Source of the DNA: CALKZN01 sp050633785
Lineage (GTDB): Bacteria; Pseudomonadota; Gammaproteobacteria; Arenicellales; Arenicellaceae
DNA: 64,000 nucleotides
NCBI GenBank assembly: GCA_050633785.1
Contig: JBOEHE010000031.1
Location: 1 to 64,000, forward strand
Reading direction: 5' to 3'
The position numbers were made by a program, and so were the translations under genes. Under the pieces are notes generated by a model. It was not told where the DNA came from. It worked only from the letters and a program-made list of their open reading frames with translations, and searched no databases. Each line of letters starts with the position of its first letter. Position 1 is the stretch's first letter. This document shows positions 27,568-35,755 of the stretch, in pieces.

Positions 27568-28617
27568 ATGAAACCAATCATCTCAATATTCATGGTACTG
27601 TTGTTTATTGCGACATTGCCAGCGCATGCAGTGACATGGAAAATAGCTGAATCATGGTCAGAAGAAGATTCCCTATTCAATGATTCTGTTCAGAGAATGA
27701 TTGCCAATGTGGCCTTGTTTTCAGGCGGTGAATTTATTATTCAGCCAGTGCCCACCTATGAGCATCAACAGCCTGAAAAGATTTTTGAAATGGTACGGGA
27801 TAATCAGTTTGAAATGGGTCATGGTGCGTCTTATTTCTGGAAGGACCGTGATGTCAATGCTCTATTTTTCACCACACTGCCAATGGGCATGGTTTCTATA
27901 GAACAGTATGGTTGGTTTTACCATGATGAAGGCATGGAGCTGATGCAAAGAGCATTCAAAAAACATGGCATGTTGGCATTTCCAGCGGGTAACACAGGTA
28001 ATCAGATGGGAGGGTGGTTTAAAAAGAAAATAGAGACCGTCGAGGACTTTAAAGGACTGAAAATGTACATTCCCGGTCTGGCGGGGGATGTCATGAAAGC
28101 ATTGGGCGCTGAAGTCATTACTATTCCGGACAATGAATTATACGACGCCTTCAAAGATAACAAGCTGGATGCTGTAGAGTGGGTCGGGCCATCCATGGAT
28201 CTGGCAATGAACTTTCATGAACTGGCAGTTTATTATTACACCGGCTGGCATGAGCCCAGCACCGAGCTGCAATTTCTGGTAAATGATAAAGCCTTCAATG
28301 AATTGCCAAAAAAATATCAGGACATTCTGGTAAAAGCGATGCGTCTGGCAGCCTATGATATGTACATCGAAGCCTATCATGAAAGCTCCAAAAATCTTCG
28401 CATAATGAAAGCCGTCATTCCCAACTTGAGCCTGAGAGCTTTCCCAAGAGGTGTTTATCGAGCTCTGGTGGAAGAGTCTGAGCGCCAGATTAATGATATT
28501 GCCAAACGAGGCGACCAACTGACCCAGAGAATTATTAATTCCAGACGCAAATATCGACAACTGTCTCGAGTGTGGACACGCTTTTCAGATCAGGCATTCC
28601 TGAACAATCAGTTTTAA
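27568..28617 (+). CDS. TRAP-type (DctP-like) periplasmic solute-binding protein
   Basis: 349 residues with a clean signal peptide ending PAHA. The mature part matches DctP/TakP-type receptors for organic acids: VTWKIAESWSE, GASYFWKDRDVNALFFTTLPMGM, AGNTGNQMGGWFKKKIETVEDFKGLKMYIPGLAGDVMKALGAEV (a stretch with the conserved Arg/Lys-Pro region, quoted only to mark the family), DAVEWVGPSMDL and EPSTELQFLVN. Receptors of this subgroup often bind 2-oxoacids, which would suit the branched-chain pathway, but that is inference. No DctQ or DctM membrane subunit is near; the next gene is another binding protein 63 bases on. Confidence 0.87.
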   Translation: MKPIISIFMVLLFIATLPAHAVTWKIAESWSEEDSLFNDSVQRMIANVALFSGGEFIIQPVPTYEHQQPEKIFEMVRDNQFEMGHGASYFWKDRDVNALFFTTLPMGMVSIEQYGWFYHDEGMELMQRAFKKHGMLAFPAGNTGNQMGGWFKKKIETVEDFKGLKMYIPGLAGDVMKALGAEVITIPDNELYDAFKDNKLDAVEWVGPSMDLAMNFHELAVYYYTGWHEPSTELQFLVNDKAFNELPKKYQDILVKAMRLAAYDMYIEAYHESSKNLRIMKAVIPNLSLRAFPRGVYRALVEESERQINDIAKRGDQLTQRIINSRRKYRQLSRVWTRFSDQAFLNNQF

Positions 28618-28680
28618 TCGACTCACGCCAACTCAGTACCGATCTTTTCAACCGGAACTAACAACAACAAAGGCAAGCTC

Positions 28681-29733
28681 ATGAACAAACAAATGCTCAG
28701 CATTTTCTTTATCTCTCTTATGTCTCTTTATGCAGGCAACACTCATGCTCAGTCAAGCACCAAAGCCTGCTTGATTGTGAAAGTCACAAATCACGCTTTC
28801 TTTGACGCTATGATCTCTGGTGCAAAAAAAGCGGCCAAAGCGAATAATATCGAATTAGAAACTTATTGGGGGGAATCCGAAGTGGATATCGATTCGCCAA
28901 TAAAAGCGGTAAAATCCTGTGTCGAAAAAGGAGCTAAAGGCATTCTTATTACACCAACGGATTCCTCTGCTCTGGCACCGCACATCCGCGCTGCCAAAAG
29001 GGCCGGGGTTCTAGTCATCGCATTGGATACGCCATTTGACCCTTATGCTATAGCCGACGCAACCTTTGCCACCAACAACTTTAAGGCCGGGCGCCTGATT
29101 GGCGAATACGTTGCAGCAAAGTTAGGTAAAGTGGGCAAACAAAATGCCAACATCGCACTGCTTGATTTAACACCTGCTAACGTCCCCGTTGATTATTTGC
29201 GCGATAATGGTTTTTTATACGGCTTTGGTATTGAAATTGCAGATCCTAAAATAAACGGTGATGAGAAAGATCGCCGTATTGTTGGCAATGAATATTCCTA
29301 CGCAAACATTGATGGCGGTGCTGCAGCTATGGAGAAACTGCTCAAAAAAGGCCGAGATATCAATGTTGTCTATGGCATTAATGACTACGCAGCTATAGGA
29401 GCTTATAAAAAGCTCAAAGAACTGGGCAAAGAGGAAGGTGTTATCATCGTCTCAGTAGATGGTGATTGTGACGGAATTCAAGGCGTGAGAGACAATGTGA
29501 TTGCTGCAACTGTGATGCAATTTCCCTTTCTGATGTCATCAAAAGGCATTGAAGCGATTCGGCTCTGGGCAGATAAAGGCCTCAAGCCAGATTCGATCAC
29601 AGCCGGATTGCACTTTCTCGACACCGGAGGCCATCTGGTCACGGATAACCCTATACAAGGTGTAGAGTCAATTAATACCGCTGAAGCCATGAGGTTGTGG
29701 AAAGAGGTTGGTAATGATTGTGCTGCCAAATAA
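28681..29733 (+). CDS. Sugar-type ABC transporter periplasmic binding protein
   Basis: 350 residues with a signal peptide ending THAQ. It is a periplasmic binding protein of the ribose/xylose/fructose type I fold: ACLIVKVTNHAFFDAMISGAKKAA at the N-terminus, GAKGILITPTDSSALAPHIRAAKRAGVLVIALDTPFD, DATFATNNFKAGRLIGEYV, and VYGINDYAAIGAYKKLKELGK near residue 230. Sugars are the usual ligands. No permease or ATPase gene is adjacent, and it pairs with a TRAP-type receptor, an unusual couple that may feed a sensor or a transporter encoded elsewhere. Confidence 0.88.
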   Translation: MNKQMLSIFFISLMSLYAGNTHAQSSTKACLIVKVTNHAFFDAMISGAKKAAKANNIELETYWGESEVDIDSPIKAVKSCVEKGAKGILITPTDSSALAPHIRAAKRAGVLVIALDTPFDPYAIADATFATNNFKAGRLIGEYVAAKLGKVGKQNANIALLDLTPANVPVDYLRDNGFLYGFGIEIADPKINGDEKDRRIVGNEYSYANIDGGAAAMEKLLKKGRDINVVYGINDYAAIGAYKKLKELGKEEGVIIVSVDGDCDGIQGVRDNVIAATVMQFPFLMSSKGIEAIRLWADKGLKPDSITAGLHFLDTGGHLVTDNPIQGVESINTAEAMRLWKEVGNDCAAK

Positions 29734-29753
29734 GCAATAATCACGTTTAGCAG

Positions 29754-29785
29754 AACAACAGTGGGCGGATGCAGCCCCTGTTGTT
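29754..29785 (+). terminator. Hairpin after the binding-protein pair
   Basis: Inverted repeat AACAACAG / CTGTTGTT, continued inwards by GGGC/GCCC with one bulged base, 20 bases after the stop codon at 29733. The T tract after it is short. It is placed as expected for the terminator of the two binding-protein genes. Confidence 0.6.
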
Positions 29786-29827
29786 TGCCATTACCCTGCA
29801 CACACCCGATCATTTAGCCCCAATGAT

Positions 29828-30520
29828 TCATTGTGCCTGCAGTAGACGTGAAATTTCCTCGTGCCCTTTGTTTCGCGCATGGTCCAACGGCGTATTCCCA
29901 TCGTTATCAGCAATAGTCCGGTCAGCACCCGCAGCAAGCAACCGTCTTACAATATCAACATAGGCACGGCTGCCATCACCCAGAATCACCGCCTCCAGCA
30001 TAGCCGTCCAACCGAGGTTATTGATGCGGTTCACCGGCGCGCCAGCATCGACCAGCGCTCCCACAATTTCCACCTCTCCTTTATGCGACGCAAAAATTAG
30101 TGCTGAACCCTGATACCTCGGTGTAAAAGTATGCGTGTTAATACCCGCTTTGATGGCACGTTTTGCCAACTCAGGATTACTGATTCTCACCGATAAATTC
30201 AGAATATCCCGCTTATTTCTGGCAACCACATTAATATTTGCGCCATAGCGCAGCAATAAGTCAAACATCTCTAATTGATTCATTCTCGCGGCAATTAACA
30301 AAGCCGTATCACCGCTGCTGTCGCGTGTTTCCATATCTACAAAGCGTGAGCTCAATAATTTTTCAACCTCAGCCATATTGCCATTTCGGACGGATTGTAA
30401 AAAATAGACATCATCCTTTGCAAAGCTATTCCCCATATTAAAGCAAAACAAACATAGCACCACACAAGCTCGAAAAAAATTGCCACCGCTTAGTGTATTT
30501 AATTGTCGATGGTTCATCAC
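29828..30520 (-). CDS. Exported ankyrin-repeat protein
   Basis: 230 residues. A signal peptide-like segment (ACVVLCLFCFNMGNSFA) is followed by about five ankyrin repeats of 33 residues: GNMAEVEKLLSSRFVDMETRDSSGDTALLIAARMNQ is the first (only partly quoted motif: DTALLIAA), then MFDLLLRYGANINV, GSALIFASHKGEVEIVGALVDAGAPVNR, WTAMLEAVILGD and RLLAAGADRTIADNDGNTPLDHA. Ankyrins bind protein partners; in the periplasm they can protect against catalases or toxins, but no partner is visible here. It stands alone and converges on the binding-protein genes. Confidence 0.88.
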   Translation of the reverse strand: MMNHRQLNTLSGGNFFRACVVLCLFCFNMGNSFAKDDVYFLQSVRNGNMAEVEKLLSSRFVDMETRDSSGDTALLIAARMNQLEMFDLLLRYGANINVVARNKRDILNLSVRISNPELAKRAIKAGINTHTFTPRYQGSALIFASHKGEVEIVGALVDAGAPVNRINNLGWTAMLEAVILGDGSRAYVDIVRRLLAAGADRTIADNDGNTPLDHARNKGHEEISRLLQAQ

Positions 30521-30678
30521 TGGCCTCCAGTTATTACTTTATTGTTTTCTTGGCAAATAGGGTAAGCAATGAAGCTGATTAATGACACGCACAACACCCT
30601 CTATTTTCTCATTAAACCATGACATCCTTTATTACTTAACCACCACCAACCTATTTGACTTTTCATGAACTCGAATCA

Positions 30679-30712
30679 GGTCAACCAACAGACTCGGGGT
30701 TGTTGGTCAACC
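30679..30712 (-). terminator. Imperfect hairpin downstream of yceI-like gene
   Basis: GGTcaACCAACA and TGTTGGTcaACC form an imperfect stem around a 10-base loop, 27 bases after the stop of the YceI-like gene on the minus strand. There is no T tract, so termination is only suggested by position. Confidence 0.35.
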
Positions 30713-30738
30713 TAATTGCATTGAACTTGAGAAAAACG

Positions 30739-31311
30739 TTATTGGCGAATGCCCTCTATATGCAATTCTAAAAACACGGACTCAGAAGCAGGTCCCAGGC
30801 TTCGCTTGATATTGTAATCTCTGAGGACTAATTCAGCTGTTCCAGCAAAACCAGCCAGATATTTTCCTTTGCGTTCACCCTCAGCAATTCTCTGTGCATC
30901 CACAGTGATACTTTTTGTCACGCCATGCATAGTGAAATCGCCAACAATTTCCATCTTACCATTACCTTTATCAACAAACTTTGTACTGACAAAATTCGCT
31001 TTAGGGAACTTATCAACCTCCAGAAAATCTGCACTGCGCAAATGTTTATCGCGTTTGGCATGGTTTGTGTCAACACTTTCGGTATCAATCTCAACACTCA
31101 CACTGGATGCCGCTAAATTGTCTTTGTCATAACTAAAATTGCCTTGAAACCGATTAAAGCGACCCGTTAACCATGAAAACCCGGCATGCATAATTTTGAA
31201 ATTGATCGAGGCATGTGCTCCTTGTGTGTCAATCACATAATCAGCTGCAAGGACATTGCTGGAAAAGGCAATGGAAGCAGACAGTAATAAAGTAGTAATC
31301 GTTTTTTTCAT
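30739..31311 (-). CDS. YceI-family periplasmic protein
   Basis: 190 residues; signal peptide ending VLAADY, then the YceI lipocalin-like barrel: DTQGAHASINFKIMHAGFSWLTGRFNRFQG, SVSVEIDTESVDTNHAKRDKHLRSADFLEV, GDFTMHGVTKSITVD and a C-terminal LHIEGIRQ. Members bind isoprenoid-type lipids such as polyprenyls or ubiquinone precursors. It follows the cytochrome b561 gene by 44 bases on the same strand, a pairing seen often, and the two probably act together in the membrane/periplasm. Confidence 0.93.
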   Translation of the reverse strand: MKKTITTLLLSASIAFSSNVLAADYVIDTQGAHASINFKIMHAGFSWLTGRFNRFQGNFSYDKDNLAASSVSVEIDTESVDTNHAKRDKHLRSADFLEVDKFPKANFVSTKFVDKGNGKMEIVGDFTMHGVTKSITVDAQRIAEGERKGKYLAGFAGTAELVLRDYNIKRSLGPASESVFLELHIEGIRQ

Positions 31312-31355
31312 ATTAATTTCCTATGATAGGTTTGAAGTGAGTTTGAAGTTAAACG

Positions 31356-31862
31356 TTAAAGCATCTTTTTCAAGGTATTGTTTTTATCAAGAAAGTGATG
31401 CTTGCAGGCTGCAATAGCATGCAGACTAACCAGGCTAATAAGCACAGCAGCCAACCCAAAATGCAGCATTCCGGTGATATCTGCCTGTAAATGATGAAAA
31501 CTGCCCAGAGCAGACACAAGAAACCAATTGAACACAACAATACTGCGTCCATTGGCTGTTGGTATCAGGTAACCGCTCACAAAAATAGCGATACACAATC
31601 CATACATGGACATATGTGCCGACTTAGAGCAAAGTTTTGGCTGAGAGGTTATGAGCCTCCAGAATAATCGAAATGCGATTAAAATTGCCGCTAAAATCCC
31701 TATCCCTTCATGGTAATAAAAGAAAACCTCATACCATGCGTGCTCATAGTCAAGCTCAACCATCCATGAGCCAAGTGCAAACAAAGCAACAATGGCTACT
31801 GCACTGCCCCAGTGCAATACTCTCGCCAATCCATTATATTTATACTCTGCTTGTTTGCTCAT
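31356..31862 (-). CDS. Cytochrome b561-family membrane protein
   Basis: 168 residues with four membrane helices and the conserved histidines of the di-haem cytochrome b561 (CybB) family: His in RVLHWGSAVAIV, His in FYYHEGIGIL, and the pair in MLHFGLAAVLISLVSLHAIAA; GYLIPTANGRSI lies between helices. It likely passes electrons between quinol and a periplasmic acceptor. It is upstream of yceI in the same operon. Start ATG 31862. Confidence 0.9.
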   Translation of the reverse strand: MSKQAEYKYNGLARVLHWGSAVAIVALFALGSWMVELDYEHAWYEVFFYYHEGIGILAAILIAFRLFWRLITSQPKLCSKSAHMSMYGLCIAIFVSGYLIPTANGRSIVVFNWFLVSALGSFHHLQADITGMLHFGLAAVLISLVSLHAIAACKHHFLDKNNTLKKML

Positions 31863-32164
31863 CTGTTGATCTACGGTAATTAAACACGCTCATCCAACAT
31901 GTTCTGACAGAACTGTGAACGAGTCAGATACAGATGAAAACACACCAACCTGATTGGTAACTGATCGAGACTTGGATAAATTTTTAAAAGTAAAATTAAA
32001 GCAAGATAAAGAGTTGATAACTGGCACTCAATTATTAATCTAAAGGTATGTCAGGCTCCTTTTGCTGATCACTTGTTTCTTACCAGGAAAAGAGCTGAGT
32101 CACCCCAAAACCTCCGCTGTGTTGTGCTGTCCTAGACTCGATGGCCGCTTTGATGCGTTGAGCA

Positions 32165-32327
32165 AAGGAGACAAAGGACAGGCTTGGTTACGGGGACTGG
32201 AACCAACTGTGGGACGCTCTCTACTGGCGCTGAATTAATACTCACCAACAAGAACTTGCCGAAAATCGACAAGGAAAAAATGGCTAAATACCTCAGGACA
32301 GCTGAAACGTTTTTAAAATCCTTATAG
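32165..32327 (+). pseudogene. Possible C-terminal remnant of a photolyase-related protein
   Basis: Two short frames with a shift between them read GYGDWNQLWDALYWR and then INTHQQELAENR / KIDKEKMAKYLRTAETFLKSL before a stop at 32327. By memory of the family this resembles the C-terminal end of deoxyribodipyrimidine photolyase-related proteins (..NALYW.., DKE..A..FL..L). In-frame stops and lack of the rest of the gene mean it is decayed. The rest of the 31863-32426 gap shows nothing coding; one AAGGACAGGC repeat copy lies at 32174-32183. Confidence 0.35.
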
Positions 32328-32349
32328 CAAAAGAGTCAATAGTCCACTT

Positions 32350-32377
32350 GAGAAGCAACAGTCCACTGTTGCTTCTC
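32350..32377. terminator. Strong hairpin, possibly bidirectional
   Basis: Perfect 12-bp stem GAGAAGCAACAG / CTGTTGCTTCTC with a 4-base loop. On the plus strand it is followed by AGAGTTTTGTTT and sits 22 bases after the decayed photolyase-like frame; on the minus strand it is 50 bases past the CbiM-like gene's stop. It could end transcripts from both sides. Confidence 0.7.
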
Positions 32378-32426
32378 AGAGTTTTGTTTCATTTACTGTC
32401 TCAAACTGGCCAAATAAACAGGTAGA

Positions 32427-33107
32427 TTATAATTGAGCGTGGTATAGACGGCGTTCAACAAATGGACTTTCCTGCAACCGACTGACACCTTTTGCCAGAG
32501 CCAGAACGCCAAGATCAATGACCGGTTCTACCAACACAACCAAGGCATAAGCAGAGCAAAAAGCCATAACCTGAACCAAATTTTCTGCTCCAAAACCTTG
32601 ACCATACAATGCCCAAAAGGCAACCCAGGCAATGACTCCTCCCTGATAAGCCACAGACAACTTAAAGGCTTGCGCATAGCTGAGATCTTTGTAAGGTGTG
32701 TCTTCAGGAATAATCCGGTTTGCCAATAGTGTCAGCGCAAATAGAGGCATTAATAATGTTGTCAGGTTAATGCCATACTGAGGCAGGTCAAATGGAGCGA
32801 GCAACAGGCCTTGTAACAGCAAACCAGCAGCCAGGCCAATAGCGGCCGGGGCAGCGCCGAACAATAAAAACAGGGTTGACCCCAAGATGAAATGGACTTC
32901 CGACACACCTACCGGATAATGGGGTAGCACTTCAAAAAAAACAAAAACTCCCAGAGTCGCGAACACACTTTTTCCAATCAATGATATCAACCCATTTGCT
33001 TTGACCGTATCAACAGTCATTTTTGCAGCAACAACCAACACGGCAGCCGCACTCGCGTAGCTTAATAACAATTTTGTGCCTTGTACAACACCAGCTTCAA
33101 TATGCAT
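32427..33107 (-). CDS. CbiM-like cobalt transporter component
   Basis: 226-residue membrane protein of the energy-coupling-factor CbiM/NikM type. The N-terminus MHIEAG carries the family's metal-binding His2; about six hydrophobic segments follow, with the conserved SEVHFILGSTLFLLFGAAPAAIGL in the middle. CbiM is the S component for Co2+. Here no CbiN, CbiQ or CbiO genes adjoin it, so it either uses a shared energising module or works alone. A cobalamin riboswitch precedes it, supporting cobalt as substrate and repression by adenosylcobalamin. The cobalt need fits the IcmF and adenosyltransferase genes in the window. Confidence 0.88.
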   Translation of the reverse strand: MHIEAGVVQGTKLLLSYASAAAVLVVAAKMTVDTVKANGLISLIGKSVFATLGVFVFFEVLPHYPVGVSEVHFILGSTLFLLFGAAPAAIGLAAGLLLQGLLLAPFDLPQYGINLTTLLMPLFALTLLANRIIPEDTPYKDLSYAQAFKLSVAYQGGVIAWVAFWALYGQGFGAENLVQVMAFCSAYALVVLVEPVIDLGVLALAKGVSRLQESPFVERRLYHAQL

Positions 33108-33315
33108 AGTTTTCTCCTGTATAAATTATTTAAAACCGAAAACACATGCATAACTAAGCAAGAACCAACAAAAGCAAAAGCTTCGATACTAACAGCTTGC
33201 TTTATCAGTCTGGCAAAAAACGCAAATAGGGAACTGGCAACGCCAGTTAATCAATGCAATTCGATATATAGCCAACCGAATTACTTCTAACTACCTCCCG
33301 TAGGTTTTCGAAGTT

Positions 33316-33500
33316 GAAATCAAGCAGGTCTCCTGGCTTACGCATCAAATTTCATTATTCTTCCCAGAAGGCTAATTCCAGTGAACAATGAAAACTATCT
33401 CAATTGGCGCTTACAGTTGCGGGGGCAGCGTCGGCTTCTAACCGGCTTCCCTTTCAATTCGCTCTCGCGAAACTCGACCGGATAATCTTAACCAATTATC
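33316..33500 (-). promoter_or_regulatory. Cobalamin riboswitch
   Basis: Minus-strand RNA with the classic conserved parts: the B12-box end AGCCAGGAGACCTGC at 33324-33338, the core GGGAAGCCGGT near 33440-33452, and CTGCCCCCGCAACTGTAAGCG between them. It lies about 200 bases upstream of the CbiM-like start; a small AACTGGC/GCCAGTT hairpin at 33232-33248 in the leader may take part in switching. Bound adenosylcobalamin should reduce cobalt-transporter expression. Outer limits are approximate. Confidence 0.93.
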
Positions 33501-33595
33501 GCCACTCACAGCAACCAGATTCTCGCAAAAATTAATACCCTACATTCCTTAGGCCACAGAAATCGATTAAAGCAGTGCCTGTTCTTTTATAATCA

Positions 33596-34240
33596 TCAGG
33601 CTTTGATAATATTGAACTTAACAGGATATTTCCTGGCATTGGCATCTTTTTGGATATAATCAGCTACTTTTATCAAAGTAGATTCATTACCCGCCAATAT
33701 TTGCGATGAGCCGACATTGTGTATCTTTTGCATCAACTCGATTGCATGAGACTGTTCTTTCCCTAAGCACTTCGATAAAAGCTGAACCACATATTCCATT
33801 GGCGTTATATCATCATTCAGCATTTCAAGGACATATAAACCGTTGCTTAATGGCAACTCCAGCTCCTCTGTAATCTCAACAGGTAGTGGATCGCAGCAAA
33901 CAACATCTGAAGAAGATACATCCTTTGAAAAATGTACATCATAAACGTCTTCTGGGATGCCTGCCTGATCACTATCAACAATTTTGACACTAATCTCATC
34001 ACCAACAGAGAGTTCCTGATCAGTAAGCCAGTTTTTGCGCTGTCCATCACCACTCCCCAATCTACCAAAAAGTCCCTCAATATTCAGTGTAAGATCACAC
34101 CCGTTTTTGGTAGCGCCTTCCCCAACTGATGATTCACTTAAAACCCTAGCAGCACTGATCGTAGCATTTAATACCACCAAATCATCTGAACCGGCATTTG
34201 ATAGTGGTTTTCCATTCAAACTTACTTTCATTACCAACAT
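33596..34240 (-). CDS. ClpS-like domain fused to an unknown N-terminal domain
   Basis: 214 residues; AAGGAG seven bases upstream fixes ATG 34240. Residues about 132-214 match the N-degron adaptor ClpS: YVLEMLNDDITPMEYVVQLL, then KIHNVG and a VADYIQ helix. The residues that bind the N-terminal amino acid in E. coli ClpS are kept with the same spacing: Asn142-Asp143-Asp144, gate Met148, and His174 (31 residues after the first Asp, as D35 to H66). Residues 1-125 are a beta-rich, acidic domain (SLNGKPLSNAG, LSVGDEISVKIVDSD) that I do not recognise. Ordinary ClpS is about 106 residues and lies beside clpA, so this is a divergent paralogue, perhaps with its own client. Confidence 0.72.
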   Translation of the reverse strand: MLVMKVSLNGKPLSNAGSDDLVVLNATISAARVLSESSVGEGATKNGCDLTLNIEGLFGRLGSGDGQRKNWLTDQELSVGDEISVKIVDSDQAGIPEDVYDVHFSKDVSSSDVVCCDPLPVEITEELELPLSNGLYVLEMLNDDITPMEYVVQLLSKCLGKEQSHAIELMQKIHNVGSSQILAGNESTLIKVADYIQKDANARKYPVKFNIIKA

Positions 34241-34830
34241 AGTTTTTCTCCTTACTCAACATAGTAATTTTATCACAATAAAGACATTATTCAGAGACCG
34301 TATATATGTCAGCGCAACCCCATCTTTATATGAAGAGTAGCTTAAAAGGAATATTGTAAATACACTGTTCACAGGTAGCAAAGGACATATATGTCCCAGA
34401 CCTCTGCTCTCCAGACTTCTGAAAAAGGGTCTAAACTTGATGGCTGTTCTATCATTTTTTCATAGCCTAAAAGCAAAAACTAAGGCTTTAAAACCAGTAT
34501 GCGATGACAAATAATCAATTAAGCAAATTCATTATTAAAAGTCTCCGTTTAAAACCGTCCATAACAACATGGCCAGAAGTTCATTAACATTACAGCCAGT
34601 CTCAAACGATCATCCAAGACGATATTCTTTGATCGTAAAACACCTTAATTCTCTTGCTTTTAAAGGCGTTAAACGCACTCTATGACGCACTGCAATCTAT
34701 GTGTGCTTCCCCTCAAACCTTACCAACGCAATTAACTATCCCTCATAAAAAAGAAACGTTCCAAGTACTGAGCCACACTTTGGTTTTGTTCTACTGTTTT
34801 AATAAACAACCCAATCACTACAGGTGTTTT
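34241..34830. other. Long AT-rich intergenic region
   Basis: 590 bases between the ClpS-like gene and the divergent lipoprotein. An open frame runs into the lipoprotein from 34654, but its extra 59 residues have no signal or family features. The region holds the second copy of the 18-base ATGGCC-type element (34569-34586) and presumably both promoters. No RNA gene was recognised. Confidence 0.4.
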
Positions 34831-35295
34831 ATGCGAAAACAACTCTTAATAATGGCACTCGCTTCTCTGTCTATTATCGGCGGCTGTGCTGTTGACCAGA
34901 ATGGCCGTGTTGGCCCTGATGGCCAAGTATTCAATAAAGAAACTATCCTGCCTCTGGGCGGTGGTCTGCTGGGCGCTGCTGTCTGCAATCGTCTGTTCAA
35001 AGGTCATGGCAGCCGAAAAGGCTGGACCGCTGCTTGTGGCGCTGCCGGTTATCTGGTGTCTACCTCGTTTGTACGTCGAAGCAGCGAAGCATTTGAATCC
35101 AACAAAACCGGCCAGACCAGCAGCTGGAAAGATCCGGATGGCAAGCAGTATTCTGTAACTCCAACCAAAACCTATTATCAGGATGAGAGACCTTGCCGAG
35201 AGTTCCGTCAGACGGTTGAAATCAATGGTCAGACAGAAATTCTGACCGGTGATGCCTGTCGTCAGAATGACGGCACTTGGAAGGTTATGGGCTAA
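34831..35295 (+). CDS. Glycine-zipper surface-antigen-like lipoprotein
   Basis: 154 residues from ATG 34831 (AGGTG upstream). The N-terminus is a lipoprotein signal, LASLSIIGGC. A glycine-rich zipper follows (LPLGGGLLGAAVCNRLFKGHG, ACGAAGYLV), then a small domain SSWKDPDGKQYSVTPTKTYYQ.. CREFRQTVEINGQTEILTGDACRQNDGTWKV. This layout is that of the 17-kDa surface antigen/RT0821-Lpp0805 family of outer-membrane lipoproteins, where the C-terminal domain often has the Tyr/Cys pattern seen here. Function is structural or unknown. It is transcribed alone, with a terminator right after it. Confidence 0.85.
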   Translation: MRKQLLIMALASLSIIGGCAVDQNGRVGPDGQVFNKETILPLGGGLLGAAVCNRLFKGHGSRKGWTAACGAAGYLVSTSFVRRSSEAFESNKTGQTSSWKDPDGKQYSVTPTKTYYQDERPCREFRQTVEINGQTEILTGDACRQNDGTWKVMG

Positions 35296-35309
35296 GTGGC
35301 TTGATAAGC

Positions 35310-35340
35310 GTTATTGCCAGCCATCTGGGCTGGCAATAAC
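35310..35340 (+). terminator. Intrinsic terminator after the lipoprotein gene
   Basis: Perfect 13-bp stem GTTATTGCCAGCC / GGCTGGCAATAAC around a 5-base loop, 15 bases after the stop codon, with a T-containing stretch shortly downstream (AGTTTAAAGACTTTTT). Confidence 0.85.
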
Positions 35341-35449
35341 AGTTTAAAGACTTTTTCAAAAAAGATCGGGAAAACCTCACAGGACGTCAAAAAGATCTGG
35401 TTAATGTGTAAGCTTTTGAAAGAACGAATCTTTCTGGTATGCTGCAGAA

Positions 35450-35737
35450 ATGAACAGTCGCTTAGTTAACTATCTATTAGTAACAGGATTAGCCTTTTTG
35501 ATCGCCCTTGGGTTTATGGCGACTAGTGCCTACGCGGATGACACGTTGTGCACATCACACACAAACACTAATAAGGCGACACACTGTGGCCATTCTAAAA
35601 AAGCGAATAGCGCACAGCGATCTCAATTGTCAATCAGCAAACTTTCGCCACAAATTCGTTCATTGCCGTTAAAGCGTGAATACGAATTCAATATTCAAAG
35701 CGCTTACCCATTTCTTCCTGAACCCAGCGTTCAATAG
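35450..35737 (+). CDS. Small exported protein of unknown function
   Basis: 95 residues. A hydrophobic segment ending TSAYADD is a good signal peptide, so the mature protein has about 66 residues. It contains two cysteines (DTLCTS, THCGHS), several His, Lys and Ser, and ends SAYPFLPEPSVQ. The His/Cys-rich part might bind metal, which is only a suggestion. No family recognised. It ends 18 bases from the convergent prpD stop. Confidence 0.6.
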   Translation: MNSRLVNYLLVTGLAFLIALGFMATSAYADDTLCTSHTNTNKATHCGHSKKANSAQRSQLSISKLSPQIRSLPLKREYEFNIQSAYPFLPEPSVQ

Positions 35738-35755
35738 TTGTGATGTGCCAAACGA

